The notes beneath the pieces were generated by a model. The model was given only the letters and a program-made list of their open reading frames with translations. It was not told the origin of the DNA and searched no databases. From an uncultured Gemmataceae bacterium (GTDB taxonomy: Bacteria > Planctomycetota > Planctomycetia > Gemmatales > Gemmataceae): a DNA stretch of 64,000 nt. Made by a program: the position numbers and the translations under genes. Where the stretch lies: the NCBI GenBank assembly GCA_937923405.1, contig CALDUY010000002.1, positions 372,001 to 436,000 of the forward strand, written 5' to 3'. Shown here one piece after another: positions 53,717 through 63,756 of the stretch; position 1 is the stretch's first letter; each line of letters begins with the position of its first letter.

Positions 53717-53784
53717 CGTCGTATCTCCTCAGCCAGACGCGGTAAGTCGTCAAGTTGTGACTAAAAGAACTAAATGCGATCCTT

Positions 53785-54843
53785 TTATGAGCACATGATG
53801 GCGTAACCGCGATTCTCCACTACGTCGCCTTGACCGAACGTCTCCAAAAAAAGATCGCCCAGTTCTCGCGGCTGGCGGGTGACCAGAAAAAACTTCCCCT
53901 GAGGCGTCAGCATCTGCTTGGCTCGACGAATGAACATCTGGGCAATGGTGCTGTTGGCGTAGTAGGGAGGGTTGGCCAACACCACATCGAAACTGTCCGG
54001 CTCCGGACCTTCGACCGTACTGGTGGCAAAGACGTCGAACTTGGCCACGCCGTTAGCTCGGGCATTCAACGCAGCCAGAGTACAGGCGCGCTGGTTGCTG
54101 TCCACAAAGGCAATGTAGCCATGCTCGCCCGCTCGCTGAGCGGCGAACACGCCGTTGGTTCCGACTCCGCATCCCAGGTCGAGTACGCGATCGCCGGCCT
54201 CGATTTCCATGATTTCACATAAAGCCCGTGCCCCGTCGTCGAAGCGACCGTAAGAGAACGTCCCTGGTCGCGAGACGAATCGGCAGGATGGCCCCTCGCC
54301 AATCTTGACCTGAAACGTGATCTCGTGACGACGACGAGGGCGATCGCCCTCTCGCACGCACCACAACAGCGACGACTCACTACGCGATCCCTCTTGCGGA
54401 GGTAGATGAACCTTGCCAAACACTTTCTTCAGCTGAGCGGGAAAGAATTCCTCGTCTTCGTAGGCCGACCAGACCAGGAACAGGCCATGCGGTCGGAGAA
54501 TGTGATACGCTTGTTCGATCATGTCGATTTTCAGTTCACGCTCTCCGCCGCGGGCCGGCAAGTACAACACCGAGGCAAATCCAGCCGGTAGATCCCACAG
54601 ATCGGCCAGCACACAAACCTCGGCAGAACAGTTGGCCGTTGCCAATTCCTCACGCAGCCTCTCTCCTTGGAAATGATCGAGTTGGAAACAGGTGGCCTCG
54701 ATTCCCGAGAGTTCAGCAAGTACATGCCGCACCTCGGCTGGAGAACCAAGCACGATGGCCAACGGCGAGCGCGCCTTGGCTAGTAGCGTGACGGGGAGTG
54801 GCTGCTGAGACAGGGGTAGGGCAGTGCGTTTACGTCGAGTCAT
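53785..54843 (-). CDS. SAM-dependent methyltransferase (RsmC/RlmG-like small-domain family)
   Basis: The 352-residue protein has an N-terminal degenerate Rossmann-like region (about 1-170) and a C-terminal class I methyltransferase domain. SAM-binding motif I is DRVLDLGCGVGTNGVFAAQR (about residue 217 onwards), and the N6-type or rRNA guanine-type catalytic motif is VVLANPPYYANST (about 284 onwards). The double-domain layout fits rRNA guanine-N2 methyltransferases such as RsmC/RlmG, which act on 16S or 23S rRNA. The exact target nucleotide cannot be told. Confidence 0.82.
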   Translation of the reverse strand: MTRRKRTALPLSQQPLPVTLLAKARSPLAIVLGSPAEVRHVLAELSGIEATCFQLDHFQGERLREELATANCSAEVCVLADLWDLPAGFASVLYLPARGGERELKIDMIEQAYHILRPHGLFLVWSAYEDEEFFPAQLKKVFGKVHLPPQEGSRSESSLLWCVREGDRPRRRHEITFQVKIGEGPSCRFVSRPGTFSYGRFDDGARALCEIMEIEAGDRVLDLGCGVGTNGVFAAQRAGEHGYIAFVDSNQRACTLAALNARANGVAKFDVFATSTVEGPEPDSFDVVLANPPYYANSTIAQMFIRRAKQMLTPQGKFFLVTRQPRELGDLFLETFGQGDVVENRGYAIMCS

Positions 54844-55022
54844 GCGAATCTCTTTGGTAGATCTAGTAGGCTGAACGATTCTAGAGACGATGAGCTAGGC
54901 GTCAAGTCATGAAGGGGAAGGATACCGTTCTCATCAATTTCTCAGTTGTTTTCTGGTCGTGGCGCAACATCATAAACCCCAGGCGACATTTCCTGGTTCT
55001 CAGCACAAGGGAGAACGATCTC

Positions 55023-56165
55023 ATGCTGCATCGACGTTTGCTGGCGTTGGCGGCCCTGACCGCGTTCGCGTTGTTCTTGACACAGAGTTTGACAGCGGCT
55101 CCGCGTGAAGCAGATCTCACCGAAGGGTTACGACAGGGCAAGATCGAGCTGAAGTCTGCTCCGGCATTAGGATTTGCACCTAAAGGCATCTTGTTAATGG
55201 GAGATCCGATTGAGGCGGCGATCTATGCGGTCGATACTGGCGACACTACTCCTGCCCCGGACTCCGCTATCCGCCCCAAAATCGAGGGCGTTAATGAGAA
55301 AATCGCGGCGCTGCTGGGCACCGACGTCAAAGATGTTCAAGTGAAGGATCTGGCCGTCAATCCCATCTCCGGCAACACCTACCTCTCTGTGGCTCGTGGC
55401 ACTGGGCCGCGGGCCATCCCCGTGTTGCTCAAGGTCACGCGCGAGGGCAAACTCTCGGAGTTCAGCCTTAGCAATGTGAAGTTTGCTCGTGCGACGATTC
55501 CCAATCCTGTCGCCGATTCCAGCAAAGGTGGCAAAGGGGCCAAAGGTGGCCGTGCCGCATCGCGAGTCGATGCCATCACTCAGATTGGCTATCTGAATGG
55601 GCGGGTTTATGTCGCGGGATTGTCGAACGAAGAGTTTGCCTCGAATCTGCGGTCGATTCCCTTCCCCTTCGACAAGGTCGATCGCGGCACCAGCATTGAG
55701 ATGTACCACGGCGCGCATGGGCAGCTGGAGACCCGTTCGCCAATCCGTGTCTTTGCTCCCTACAAGATCGACGGCGAGGATCACTTGCTGGCTGCATACA
55801 CCTGCACTCCGCTGGTCAAGATTCCGGTCAACAAACTCGAACCAGGCACGAAGTTAATGGCCACGACCGTTGCCGAGCTAGGCAACCGCAACCGCCCCTT
55901 GAGCATGATCGTCTATAACAAGGGCGGTAAGGATTATGTTTTGATGGCCAATAGTAGCCGTGGCATGATGAAAATCGCGCTGGACGGCATCAACAAGATT
56001 GAGGGCATCCGTGAACGGGTCGCCGACAAAGCAGGTCTGAAATATGACACGATCAAGGAACTCTCGGGGGTGCAGAAACTAGACGCTTTTGGAAAGGAAC
56101 ACGTTCTGGTTCTGCTCCAGACTGCTGATGGCAAGCTGAATCTCGACACGGTGGAACTGCCGTAA
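55023..56165 (+). CDS. Exported beta-propeller-like protein of unknown function
   Basis: From the ATG at 55023 the 380-residue protein has a clean signal peptide (MLHRRLLALAALTAFALFLT). The body is beta-rich with repeated strands (GNTYLSVARGTGPRAIPVLL, NGRVYVAGLSNEEFASNLRS, KDYVLMANSSRGMMKIALDG), suggestive of a propeller. No catalytic or cofactor motif is recognised. A longer frame opens at 54909 but has no signal peptide; the AAGGGAG nine bases before 55023 supports the later start. It is followed after 84 bases by another exported protein, and the two may be co-transcribed. Confidence 0.78.
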   Translation: MLHRRLLALAALTAFALFLTQSLTAAPREADLTEGLRQGKIELKSAPALGFAPKGILLMGDPIEAAIYAVDTGDTTPAPDSAIRPKIEGVNEKIAALLGTDVKDVQVKDLAVNPISGNTYLSVARGTGPRAIPVLLKVTREGKLSEFSLSNVKFARATIPNPVADSSKGGKGAKGGRAASRVDAITQIGYLNGRVYVAGLSNEEFASNLRSIPFPFDKVDRGTSIEMYHGAHGQLETRSPIRVFAPYKIDGEDHLLAAYTCTPLVKIPVNKLEPGTKLMATTVAELGNRNRPLSMIVYNKGGKDYVLMANSSRGMMKIALDGINKIEGIRERVADKAGLKYDTIKELSGVQKLDAFGKEHVLVLLQTADGKLNLDTVELP

Positions 56166-56249
56166 ACGAGTGTTCCAATCTCTTTGGCTCAGCGGGCGGC
56201 GGACTCTCGTTCGCCGCTCGCTGTCTTCCTGTACTGGCGAGGTGTTGCC

Positions 56250-57338
56250 ATGCTTCGACTCCTGTTGTTTTTCCTCGTCCCCGCGCCGTTACTCGCCGCC
56301 GACACAGCGGCTCCCGTGATTCACCTCAATCAGGAAAAAGACAAAGACACTCGCTTGACCATCACCGGAATTGCTCAGGAGGTGTTGCGCGATAGTAAAC
56401 GCTATGAAGCGGCAGTGTATGTTGCCCGAGGCAATCGTGACGAGCAACTCGCTATGCTTGGTAGTTGGAAAGTCGAGAAGGAGACCCTCTGTTTTGCACC
56501 GCGGTTCCCGCTGAGTCGAGGTGTTCCCTACCGCGTGGTGGTGAAGATCGATGGGAAGGCCACCGAGAAAATCGTGTCGCTGCCCAAACCCCAGAGCAAG
56601 CCGTCTACCGTGGTTAGTGAGGTCTATCCGACCGCGGACAAACTACCAGAGAATCAGCTGAAGTTCTATCTCCATTTCTCCGCACCGATGGCTCAAGGCG
56701 GAGTCTACGAACATTTATCGCTCGTCGATGCCGACGGCAAAAAGGTCGAGCTGCCGTTTCTCGAACTCGATCAGGAGTTATGGGATCGCTCGGGGAGGCG
56801 ATTTACTCTCTTCTTCGACCCAGGCCGAGTCAAGCGAGGACTGAAGCCGCGCGAAGAGTTTGGTCCCGTGCTGGAGGAAGGCAAGCGATATTCGCTAGTC
56901 ATCGAACGCAGCTGGCTGGACGCCGAGGGCAATCCGCTCAAGCAACGCCACGTCAAGTCATTCTCGGTGGGACCACCGGACGACGTCCAACCTGACATCA
57001 AGACTTGGAAACTCAAACAGCCGACGAACCCGACTGCACCGTTGGTAGTGACGTTTCCGGAATCGATGGATCACGCTTTGGCATTACGGATGATCTGGAT
57101 CGAAGATGAACGGGGAGAACGTGTTGACTGTAAATCTGAGTTATCGGATCGAGAAACGGTCTTAACCTTGACACCGGAGAAGCCTTGGAAGTCGGGGAGG
57201 TATCACCTTGTCGCAGATAATCGACTAGAGGATCTGGCTGGCAATAGTCTGGGGCGGTTATTCGAAGTCGACGTACTTCAGCCCGTCGACCGTCAGCTCA
57301 AGACGGAAACAGTCAAGGTGCCGTTCGAGCTGAAGTAG
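56250..57338 (+). CDS. Exported Ig-like (SbsA/Big_5-type) protein
   Basis: The 362-residue protein has a signal peptide (MLRLLLFFLVPAPLLAADTA) and Ig-like beta-sandwich repeats. The SbsA-type pattern NQLKFYLHFSAPMAQGGVYE and PLVVTFPESMDHALALRM, with LEDLAGNSLGRLFEVDV near the end, matches Big_5/SbsA-like domains of surface proteins. The start at the ATG at 56250, with a GAGG upstream, fits the signal peptide; a frame from 56184 would be longer. Its last 26 bases overlap, tail to tail, the minus-strand gene at 57313. Confidence 0.75.
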   Translation: MLRLLLFFLVPAPLLAADTAAPVIHLNQEKDKDTRLTITGIAQEVLRDSKRYEAAVYVARGNRDEQLAMLGSWKVEKETLCFAPRFPLSRGVPYRVVVKIDGKATEKIVSLPKPQSKPSTVVSEVYPTADKLPENQLKFYLHFSAPMAQGGVYEHLSLVDADGKKVELPFLELDQELWDRSGRRFTLFFDPGRVKRGLKPREEFGPVLEEGKRYSLVIERSWLDAEGNPLKQRHVKSFSVGPPDDVQPDIKTWKLKQPTNPTAPLVVTFPESMDHALALRMIWIEDERGERVDCKSELSDRETVLTLTPEKPWKSGRYHLVADNRLEDLAGNSLGRLFEVDVLQPVDRQLKTETVKVPFELK

Positions 57339-58233
57339 CGAGCAGGGCCAACGTCACCCAGCCGGTCGTGGACAATCGTTGCGAGTAACTGTCACCGCCG
57401 CTGGGACGGGTCGTCTCGGGCCAACTGCCGTCTGCTTCCTGAAGGGAACGCAGATAGGCGCGACCACGACGAATCCAGGCGTCGATGTCGGGCGATGGTT
57501 TTTGACGGGACAGGGCTAACAACACGATGGCCGTGTCGAACGCTTCGGGGGCCGATGAGGGGTGCGGCCCCCAGCCGCCCTCGCGGGCTTCGCTGGTTCG
57601 GATCAGAGTCAAGGCTCGTTCCCGCCGTTTGACTTGGAGCCGATTGGCCTCGCTGAGCAGAACCGCAGAAGCATCGAGGAGATTGTGGATCGGCGTTGTG
57701 GCCAGCCAGCGGTCAGCACGTTGGATCGCATCACGATGTGAGGGGGTATCGAGAGCGGCCAGCGCCTCCCGAGCCAAATGGGTAGCTAGAGACGTCCCTA
57801 GGGTCGTGGCACCGCCCAGAGTGCCCTCGGACACTACCCGCCAGGAGCCGTCACCATCCTGAACCTCGACGAGTAGTTTGGCGGCAAGTTGGCGGATCTC
57901 GCGGGAAGAGCTTCGGAGTGTGGCCAGAGTTGAGGCAAACTGCAACCGGGCTAATTTTTTGTCGCTGAACTCCTCGCCACCATTTTTGTCCCATCCGGCA
58001 GGACGTTGTAGCCAATCGGTCCAGGGAGCGAACACGACGTCGGGGAGTCGTCGCCCCATTGCCCGAGCGGTCAACAAGGCTCGCCCCGCGTCAGCGTGAT
58101 GATGGCAAGCGAAACAGTGCTTCTCCCGATGCCAGCGTGGCACTTCACGAGCGAGATAGGCCAACGCCCGCGCTTCGGTATCGATGGGCGGAGCCGCTGC
58201 CAGCACAAGAGGGACAATAGAGATCGCTAACAT
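57313..58233 (-). CDS. Exported terpene-cyclase-fold repeat protein with CxxCH motif
   Basis: The 306-residue protein has an N-terminal signal (MLAISIVPLVLAAAPP) and a haem motif CFACHHH near residues 40-46. The remainder has alpha/alpha barrel repeats related to squalene-hopene cyclases/prenyltransferases (VQDGDGSWRVVSEGTLGGAT, EGGWGPHPSSAPEAFDTAIV, LQEADGSWPETTRPSGGDSY). No DxDD cyclase motif is seen, so cyclase activity is unlikely. Its ATG is one base after the stop of the upstream DUF1549/DUF1553 gene, so they are translationally coupled, and it probably serves that system (inference). Confidence 0.8.
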   Translation of the reverse strand: MLAISIVPLVLAAAPPIDTEARALAYLAREVPRWHREKHCFACHHHADAGRALLTARAMGRRLPDVVFAPWTDWLQRPAGWDKNGGEEFSDKKLARLQFASTLATLRSSSREIRQLAAKLLVEVQDGDGSWRVVSEGTLGGATTLGTSLATHLAREALAALDTPSHRDAIQRADRWLATTPIHNLLDASAVLLSEANRLQVKRRERALTLIRTSEAREGGWGPHPSSAPEAFDTAIVLLALSRQKPSPDIDAWIRRGRAYLRSLQEADGSWPETTRPSGGDSYSQRLSTTGWVTLALLATSARTAP

Positions 58234-58234
58234 C

Positions 58235-60601
58235 TTAGTCGAGATAAATCAGTTCGTTACTCAAAAAGATCGCCCTGGAATAGCTTTCCCAGACGCGCTC
58301 CTCGGGTTCGCCCACGGCACGAAGTTTCTCGCGTACCTGATTGAGATAACCCAGTGCTGTCTGAATCTCTTCTTCACTGGCGTTTCTCGCGAACGCTAAT
58401 CGGAAGGAGTGAGCAATCCGCTGGCGATCCGTTGTTGCCGATTGCCGCAGTCGCTGGGCGAAGCTATTCGCTGCTCGGTGGGTTTGCGGATCGTTGAGGA
58501 AGTACAATGCCTGCAAGGGCGTCGTGCTGGAGTCCCGTTTGGCAGTGCTGGCGTTGGTGTCGGGGCCATCGAACAGGGCCAGGTAAGGATGTCGCTGGAT
58601 GCGCTGAGTCATGAGATAGACACTGCGCCGATCGGTGTCATAGACCGCCTTAAACGGGTTATGTTGGGTGAAATTCCAGGTATGCATCGGTGGAAATGGA
58701 TGCGCGCCGCCGACGGAGCGATCGAGCAGGCCACTCAGTGACAACAGAGTGTCACGAATTGACTCGGCGTCAAGTCGGCGTCGATCGAACCGCCAGTAGA
58801 GGCGATTGGCTGGATCAATCCCCAGCGCTTGCGAGTGGTCATCGCTGGACGACTGATACGCGCGAGAGGTGACGATTAGCCGATGCATCGACTTGAGCGA
58901 CCAGTTTGCCTGCACCAGACGCGAGGCGAGCCAGTCCAGCAATTCGGGATGGGTCGGCGGCTGTCCCTGTCGGCCAAAATCGTTGGGGGTGGGAACAATC
59001 CCCTTGCCGAAGTGATAGAGCCAGAGACGGTTGGCCAGCACGCGAGTGGTCAAGGGATTTTTCGGATCGCTAATCCACTGAGCGAGGTGCAGCCGACCAC
59101 TGCCCTGAACCTCCTTAGGCAGAGTTTGCCCCCCGAGCACCTGTAGGAAGCGTCTTGGCACTTCCTTTCCCAGTTTCAGCGGATCGCCGCGCATCTGCAT
59201 GCGTGCATTGCCAATCCAGCGCGACCCTTCAGTGACGGCGTAGGCGGTCTCGTACTGCAACGGTTGTTTGTTCAGTTCGTCGCGTTGCTTTTTGAGTTCC
59301 GCGATCCTTTTCTGAAACTCCTTAGTGCCGGCCATCACGTCGAACTCTAGCCCCTTGATCTCTTTGTCCAGATCGGAGAGTTGCTGCTGTCGCTGGAATA
59401 GAGCCTCGGCGACGCGAACGGGATTGTCGATGGGCACCATGTCACGTTGCACCTTGTCCAGTTCGATTCCCGGCCAGGGATAGCGTGTGCTTTGAAAGAA
59501 ACCGTACAGGGCGTAGTAGTCTTCGCTGGGAATGGGATCGAACTTGTGATCGTGACAGCGCGAACAAGACAACGACAGTCCCAGGAAACTCCGGCCCAGG
59601 TTTTCGATGGTGTCCTCGAAAGTGAGATACCACTGATAACGGCGATCCTCATAGGAGCCAAAGCGTCGGGCACTGGCCAGGTAGCCGGTGGCGATGATCT
59701 GCTCCCGTCGTTGGGCCGGCGAATGGCTCGGCAGAAGATCGCCAGCGAGTTGCTCCTCAATCAGGCGGTTGAAGGGATAGTCGCGATTGAACGCTTGCAG
59801 AACCCAGTTTCGGAAGAGATACAATTGCGGTACGGGATAGTCGGAATTGTCTCCCGCCGTGTCGGCATAACGAATCACGTCGAGCCAGTGTCGGCCCCAG
59901 CGTTCGCCGTAGGCCGGCGAGGCTAGCAAGCGATCAACAACTCGTTCGTAAGCGTCGGGACGTGGATCGGCGACAAAATTCTCAATCTCTTCCAAAGTCG
60001 GCGGCAGACCGGTCAGATCGTAGGTCAGCCGACGCAGTAGCGTGACGCGATCGGCAGGGCGGACATAGCTCAACCCCTGTGCTTCCAGTCGGGCCAGTAA
60101 GAAGTGATCGATCGGGTTGTTCGCTAAGTGTCGGTGCTGAATCGTGGGCACTTCGGGGTCGCGGACCAGTTGGAACGACCAAAACCGACGATCCTCTTCA
60201 GTGACGATGGAGCGAGAACGAATCGGAGCGGCGGCTTCCGGCCAGGGAGCGCCCATCCGAACCCACTGTGTGAGAAGGTCGATCTCGGCAGGTGAGAGCC
60301 TCTTCTTGGGCGGCATCTTTGGGCCTTCGTGGCGAACCGCTTTCAACAGTAAACTCTCGTCGCGCTTGTCGGACAAAAGCGCGCCATTGTCGCCCCCTTG
60401 ACGAAATCCAGCGGCGGTGTCGAGTCGCAAACCACCCTGTTGTTTCTTAGGACCGTGACACTGTTGACAATGTTCGATGAGCAGGGGACGTACTTTTGCC
60501 TCGAAGAAACGGAGTTGCACCTCGGGCGGGTTCGTCTCGCTGGCCAAAGCACCGGGCAGGGTAGGACACAGCAAGAGCGTGAGAGAGAGGAAACGCTTCA
60601 T
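58235..60601 (-). CDS. Planctomycete cytochrome C / DUF1549 / DUF1553 protein (second copy)
   Basis: The 788-residue exported protein has a signal peptide (MKRFLSLTLLLCPTLPGALA), a PSCyt1-type domain with HCQQCHG (CQQCH at 45-49), DUF1549 (about 170-370, RHWLDVIRYADT and SCSRCHDHKFDPIP) and DUF1553 (about 480-765, TTRVLANRLWLYHFGKGIVP). It lacks the EF-hands of the copy at 18366. An ATG at 60625 would add eight residues; the later ATG gives a better signal peptide. It is coupled by one base to the repeat protein at 57313 rather than to a DUF1501 gene. The two systems therefore differ in partner proteins. Confidence 0.88.
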   Translation of the reverse strand: MKRFLSLTLLLCPTLPGALASETNPPEVQLRFFEAKVRPLLIEHCQQCHGPKKQQGGLRLDTAAGFRQGGDNGALLSDKRDESLLLKAVRHEGPKMPPKKRLSPAEIDLLTQWVRMGAPWPEAAAPIRSRSIVTEEDRRFWSFQLVRDPEVPTIQHRHLANNPIDHFLLARLEAQGLSYVRPADRVTLLRRLTYDLTGLPPTLEEIENFVADPRPDAYERVVDRLLASPAYGERWGRHWLDVIRYADTAGDNSDYPVPQLYLFRNWVLQAFNRDYPFNRLIEEQLAGDLLPSHSPAQRREQIIATGYLASARRFGSYEDRRYQWYLTFEDTIENLGRSFLGLSLSCSRCHDHKFDPIPSEDYYALYGFFQSTRYPWPGIELDKVQRDMVPIDNPVRVAEALFQRQQQLSDLDKEIKGLEFDVMAGTKEFQKRIAELKKQRDELNKQPLQYETAYAVTEGSRWIGNARMQMRGDPLKLGKEVPRRFLQVLGGQTLPKEVQGSGRLHLAQWISDPKNPLTTRVLANRLWLYHFGKGIVPTPNDFGRQGQPPTHPELLDWLASRLVQANWSLKSMHRLIVTSRAYQSSSDDHSQALGIDPANRLYWRFDRRRLDAESIRDTLLSLSGLLDRSVGGAHPFPPMHTWNFTQHNPFKAVYDTDRRSVYLMTQRIQRHPYLALFDGPDTNASTAKRDSSTTPLQALYFLNDPQTHRAANSFAQRLRQSATTDRQRIAHSFRLAFARNASEEEIQTALGYLNQVREKLRAVGEPEERVWESYSRAIFLSNELIYLD

Positions 60602-60680
60602 GGGTGTAGACGCCACTGAGTTCATCAGAAAGTTGATAGCCGTAGTGTATCATCTCAGCGAGCGTTTCGCTACTTGGTTG

Positions 60681-62948
60681 TCACAGCATGTTCACTGGGT
60701 CGATGTCAACGACGAACTCCACGCCGCTTGGCGGAGTCAGCATCGGCCTGACGAGACGCAACAGTTTGTGCAAAGTGCCGGGACTGGGCGACTGTAGCTG
60801 AAAGTGATAGCGATAAACTCCCTTGAGGCGGAAAACCGCGGCCTCGGCGGGACCGAGCAAGCGCACTTCGGCAGGGCCTTGTTGACGCAGCGTTTGCAGG
60901 CCGGTCTCGAACGCCTTGGCCAGTTGATCGGCAAAATCGGCGGCCTGTTGAGGTTGGCGTGCTCGCACCACGACGCGGGCCAGTCGTTGGAAGGGGGGGT
61001 ACTGATATTCGCGGCGATGAGCTAGTTCGCTCTGCACGAAGGCCACATAATCATGAGTGACGACGTGAGCAATGCAGGGATGTTCGGGGTTGAACGTCTG
61101 AATCAACACTCGTCCGCCGTTGGAACCGCGACCAGCTCGCCCCGCCACCTGTGATAGAAGTTGAAAGGTGCGTTCACTGCTACGAAAGTCGGGCATGTGC
61201 AGGGCGACATCGGCGTTGACGACGCCGACCAGTGTCACGTTGGGAAAATCGAGTCCCTTGGCGATCATTTGCGTGCCGAGCAGAATCTGAATCTCGCCGC
61301 GCCGAAATGCCGCCAGGGTACGAGCGTGACTGCCTGGTTTGCGCATGGTGTCACTGTCCATCCGCGCCACGGTTCGCCCAGGAAAACGCTCCTGAATCTC
61401 CACTTCTAATTTCTCGGTCCCCAGTCCTTGATAACGCACTGCCGATCGACCGCACTGCGAGCATTTCTTCAGCGGTTCCTGTTCATAGCCGCAGTGATGG
61501 CACAGCATCAGATCCTTGAGTTTGTGGTAGGTCATGGCCAGATCGCAGAAGCGGCACGCCTCGACATGGCCGCAGCTAGGGCAGTGAATGTGGGTCGCGA
61601 AGCCGCGTCGGTTCAACAGGAGAATGACCTGGCCGCCTTGGTCCAGCGCTTGTTGCATGGCATAGACCAGGGCATCACTCAACGCCGAGGGACGACCACG
61701 ACGCAGTGGTTGATGACGCAGATCGAGTAAATGCACCGGTGGCAGCGGACGATCCATCACCCGCTTGGACAAGGACAGCAGGGTGTAGGCTCCACGGCTG
61801 GTGTTGTACCAACTTTCCAACGACGGCGTTGCTGAACCCAGCAGGATCGGAACATTTTCCAGCCGGGCACGCATAACGGCCACGTCGCGACCGTGATAGC
61901 GCGGGGTCGTGTCCTGCTTGAAGCTACTCTCGTGTTCCTCATCGATAACGATCAGTCCGAGGTTCCGCGTCGGAGCAAAGACTGCGCTGCGGGCACCGAC
62001 GACGACTTGCACCTTGCCCTGAAAGACCCGTCGCCAGTGGGAACCGCGGTCGGCATCCCCCAGATGACTGTGCAGCACGGCCACCTCCCCGAAGCGGCCA
62101 CTGAACCGTTGCACCGTCTGCGGCGTGAGACTGATCTCCGGTACCAGGACGATCGCTTGTTTGCCCTGACGAATCACTTCTTCGATGGCTCGAAGATAAA
62201 CCTCCGTTTTGCCGCTACCCGTCACGCCATGCAACAAAAACGAGCGAAACTCGCCACGTTGCACAAACGGAGCAATCGCTTCCCAAGCCGTTCGCTGTTC
62301 CTCGTTGAGCTGAATCGGAGGATAGTCAGCATGAGGTTCTGCTTGACTGAGCTTCTCGATCCGGCGACGTGCCTGCCGGATTAAACCGCGCTGTAATAGC
62401 GCTTTCAGTGGGGCGTCAGTCACTTGTAGTTGCCGCTTGATCCGTTGGGCCTCGATCGGTTGGTTGGCCTCGCGAAGGGCCTTCAGAATAGCCAGTTGCT
62501 TGGGCGGCAGATTCACGATGGGGGAGGCCAATTCCGCTTCGGGTACAGCCTCGACGAAAGCGCGTTTGACCAACCCCGCCTGATCGCGCGCCGCTGCCGG
62601 GACGACTGCGTTGAGTACCTGACCCCAACCGCAGAGATAGTAGTCGGCCATCCATCGGGTCAACCGCAGCAGGCTGTCGGTCAGCAACGCTTCGTCGTCA
62701 AGAACGGCCACGATCTCCTTCACCGATCGACCGGGTGGTTCGTCGGTCAAACCCACACAGTAGCCCACGGTCGTGCGATCCCCACGACCGAACGGGACGC
62801 GAACACGCTTGCCGACTTCGATTTGATCGATCAGTTGCTCAGAGACGGCGTAGGTGAAGGCCTGATCGAGCGGACGATCGAAGACGATCTCGGCGAACAA
62901 GCTCGCGGTCTTGTTCGGTGAGTCGCTAGGAAACAAGTTGCTTTGCAT
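60681..62948 (-). CDS. priA: Primosomal protein N' (PriA helicase)
   Basis: PriA is the 3'-5' DNA helicase that restarts stalled replication forks. The 755-residue protein has the N-terminal DNA-binding region (FAEIVFDRPLDQAFTYAV), Walker A in FLLHGVTGSGKTEVYLRAI, a DEEH box (LIVIDEEHESSFKQ), the Cys zinc-binding cluster (CPSCGHVEACRFC, CHHCG, CSQCG), and helicase C-terminal motifs (GTQMIAKGLDFPNVTLVGVV, QVAGRAGRG). The length is normal. The ATG at 62948 fits the family start; a longer frame from 63008 would add 20 residues. No helper gene is adjacent. Confidence 0.95.
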   Translation of the reverse strand: MQSNLFPSDSPNKTASLFAEIVFDRPLDQAFTYAVSEQLIDQIEVGKRVRVPFGRGDRTTVGYCVGLTDEPPGRSVKEIVAVLDDEALLTDSLLRLTRWMADYYLCGWGQVLNAVVPAAARDQAGLVKRAFVEAVPEAELASPIVNLPPKQLAILKALREANQPIEAQRIKRQLQVTDAPLKALLQRGLIRQARRRIEKLSQAEPHADYPPIQLNEEQRTAWEAIAPFVQRGEFRSFLLHGVTGSGKTEVYLRAIEEVIRQGKQAIVLVPEISLTPQTVQRFSGRFGEVAVLHSHLGDADRGSHWRRVFQGKVQVVVGARSAVFAPTRNLGLIVIDEEHESSFKQDTTPRYHGRDVAVMRARLENVPILLGSATPSLESWYNTSRGAYTLLSLSKRVMDRPLPPVHLLDLRHQPLRRGRPSALSDALVYAMQQALDQGGQVILLLNRRGFATHIHCPSCGHVEACRFCDLAMTYHKLKDLMLCHHCGYEQEPLKKCSQCGRSAVRYQGLGTEKLEVEIQERFPGRTVARMDSDTMRKPGSHARTLAAFRRGEIQILLGTQMIAKGLDFPNVTLVGVVNADVALHMPDFRSSERTFQLLSQVAGRAGRGSNGGRVLIQTFNPEHPCIAHVVTHDYVAFVQSELAHRREYQYPPFQRLARVVVRARQPQQAADFADQLAKAFETGLQTLRQQGPAEVRLLGPAEAAVFRLKGVYRYHFQLQSPSPGTLHKLLRLVRPMLTPPSGVEFVVDIDPVNML

Positions 62949-63144
62949 GACGCTAACGGCCCTCGGAGGTTGGGATTCTTTGCATAGTACCTTGATTCCA
63001 ACGGCCAAGGCGAGGTCGGTTGACGGTGGAAAGAGGAGGAAATCGAACAGTCAATCCACTTGTTAATTAACTTGTGGGTTGCTGAATCCTGGTTTAGAAT
63101 CGGGCTAGATCCCTGAAGTAGCTCCAGATGTTGAGCAAGCGGTT

Positions 63145-63756
63145 ATGTCTTCAGTAGATGATTCTTCGTTTCATTCTTATCAGATGCAACAATGGCTACA
63201 GCGCTGGAAAACGGGGGATAAAGCTGCTGCCGATGAATTGTTACGAAAAATTGGCCAGCGATTAGAAAATCTGGCCAGACGGATGCTGCGGAGTTTTCCG
63301 AGAATTCGCTTTCACACGGAAACAGCCGACATCTGTCAAGCTGCCGCGTGGCGATTGCTCAAAAGCTTGCAGCGGCTAGAGCCGATCACCGTCCGCGAAT
63401 TTTTCCTCATCGCCGCTACTCAGATTCGCCGGGAACTGCTCGATCTGGCTCGATCGATTCGGCGAACGCCGTTGGCTGCAATTGGTTACTCATTTGAAGA
63501 GAATAGTGATTGCGATCCCTTGGAAGCAATCGCTGCAAATCCTGAAGAACTCGAAATCTGGAGCCGGTTTCACGAGGCGGTCGAACAGTTGTCCGTCAAG
63601 GAGCGAGAGGTCTTTTCTCTGACGTTTTACCACGGCTGGACTCAGTCCGAGATCGCCGCTTTGCTTGAGATCGATGAACGGACTGTTCGCCGACGCTGGC
63701 AGTCAGCCTGTCTACACCTCAATCGGCTGGTCGGAGGACAACTGCCGTCGTTATGA
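63145..63756 (+). CDS. ECF-type sigma factor (planctomycete group)
   Basis: The 203-residue protein has sigma region 2 (DELLRKIGQRLENLARRMLR, followed by TADICQAAAWRLLKSLQRLE) and region 4 (LSVKEREVFSLTFYHGWTQS followed by EIAALLEIDERTVRRRWQSA). The family resembles planctomycete sigma factors of the Sigma70-ECF type. Its ATG is at 63145; the stop overlaps the next ATG by four bases (ATGA), so it may control a membrane or exported downstream gene. No anti-sigma gene is visible in the window. Confidence 0.88.
   Translation: MSSVDDSSFHSYQMQQWLQRWKTGDKAAADELLRKIGQRLENLARRMLRSFPRIRFHTETADICQAAAWRLLKSLQRLEPITVREFFLIAATQIRRELLDLARSIRRTPLAAIGYSFEENSDCDPLEAIAANPEELEIWSRFHEAVEQLSVKEREVFSLTFYHGWTQSEIAALLEIDERTVRRRWQSACLHLNRLVGGQLPSL

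Noticed and set aside
54909..55022. Longer start for the exported propeller-like gene
   Set aside because: It would add residues before a clean signal peptide; the later ATG has AAGGGAG at good spacing.
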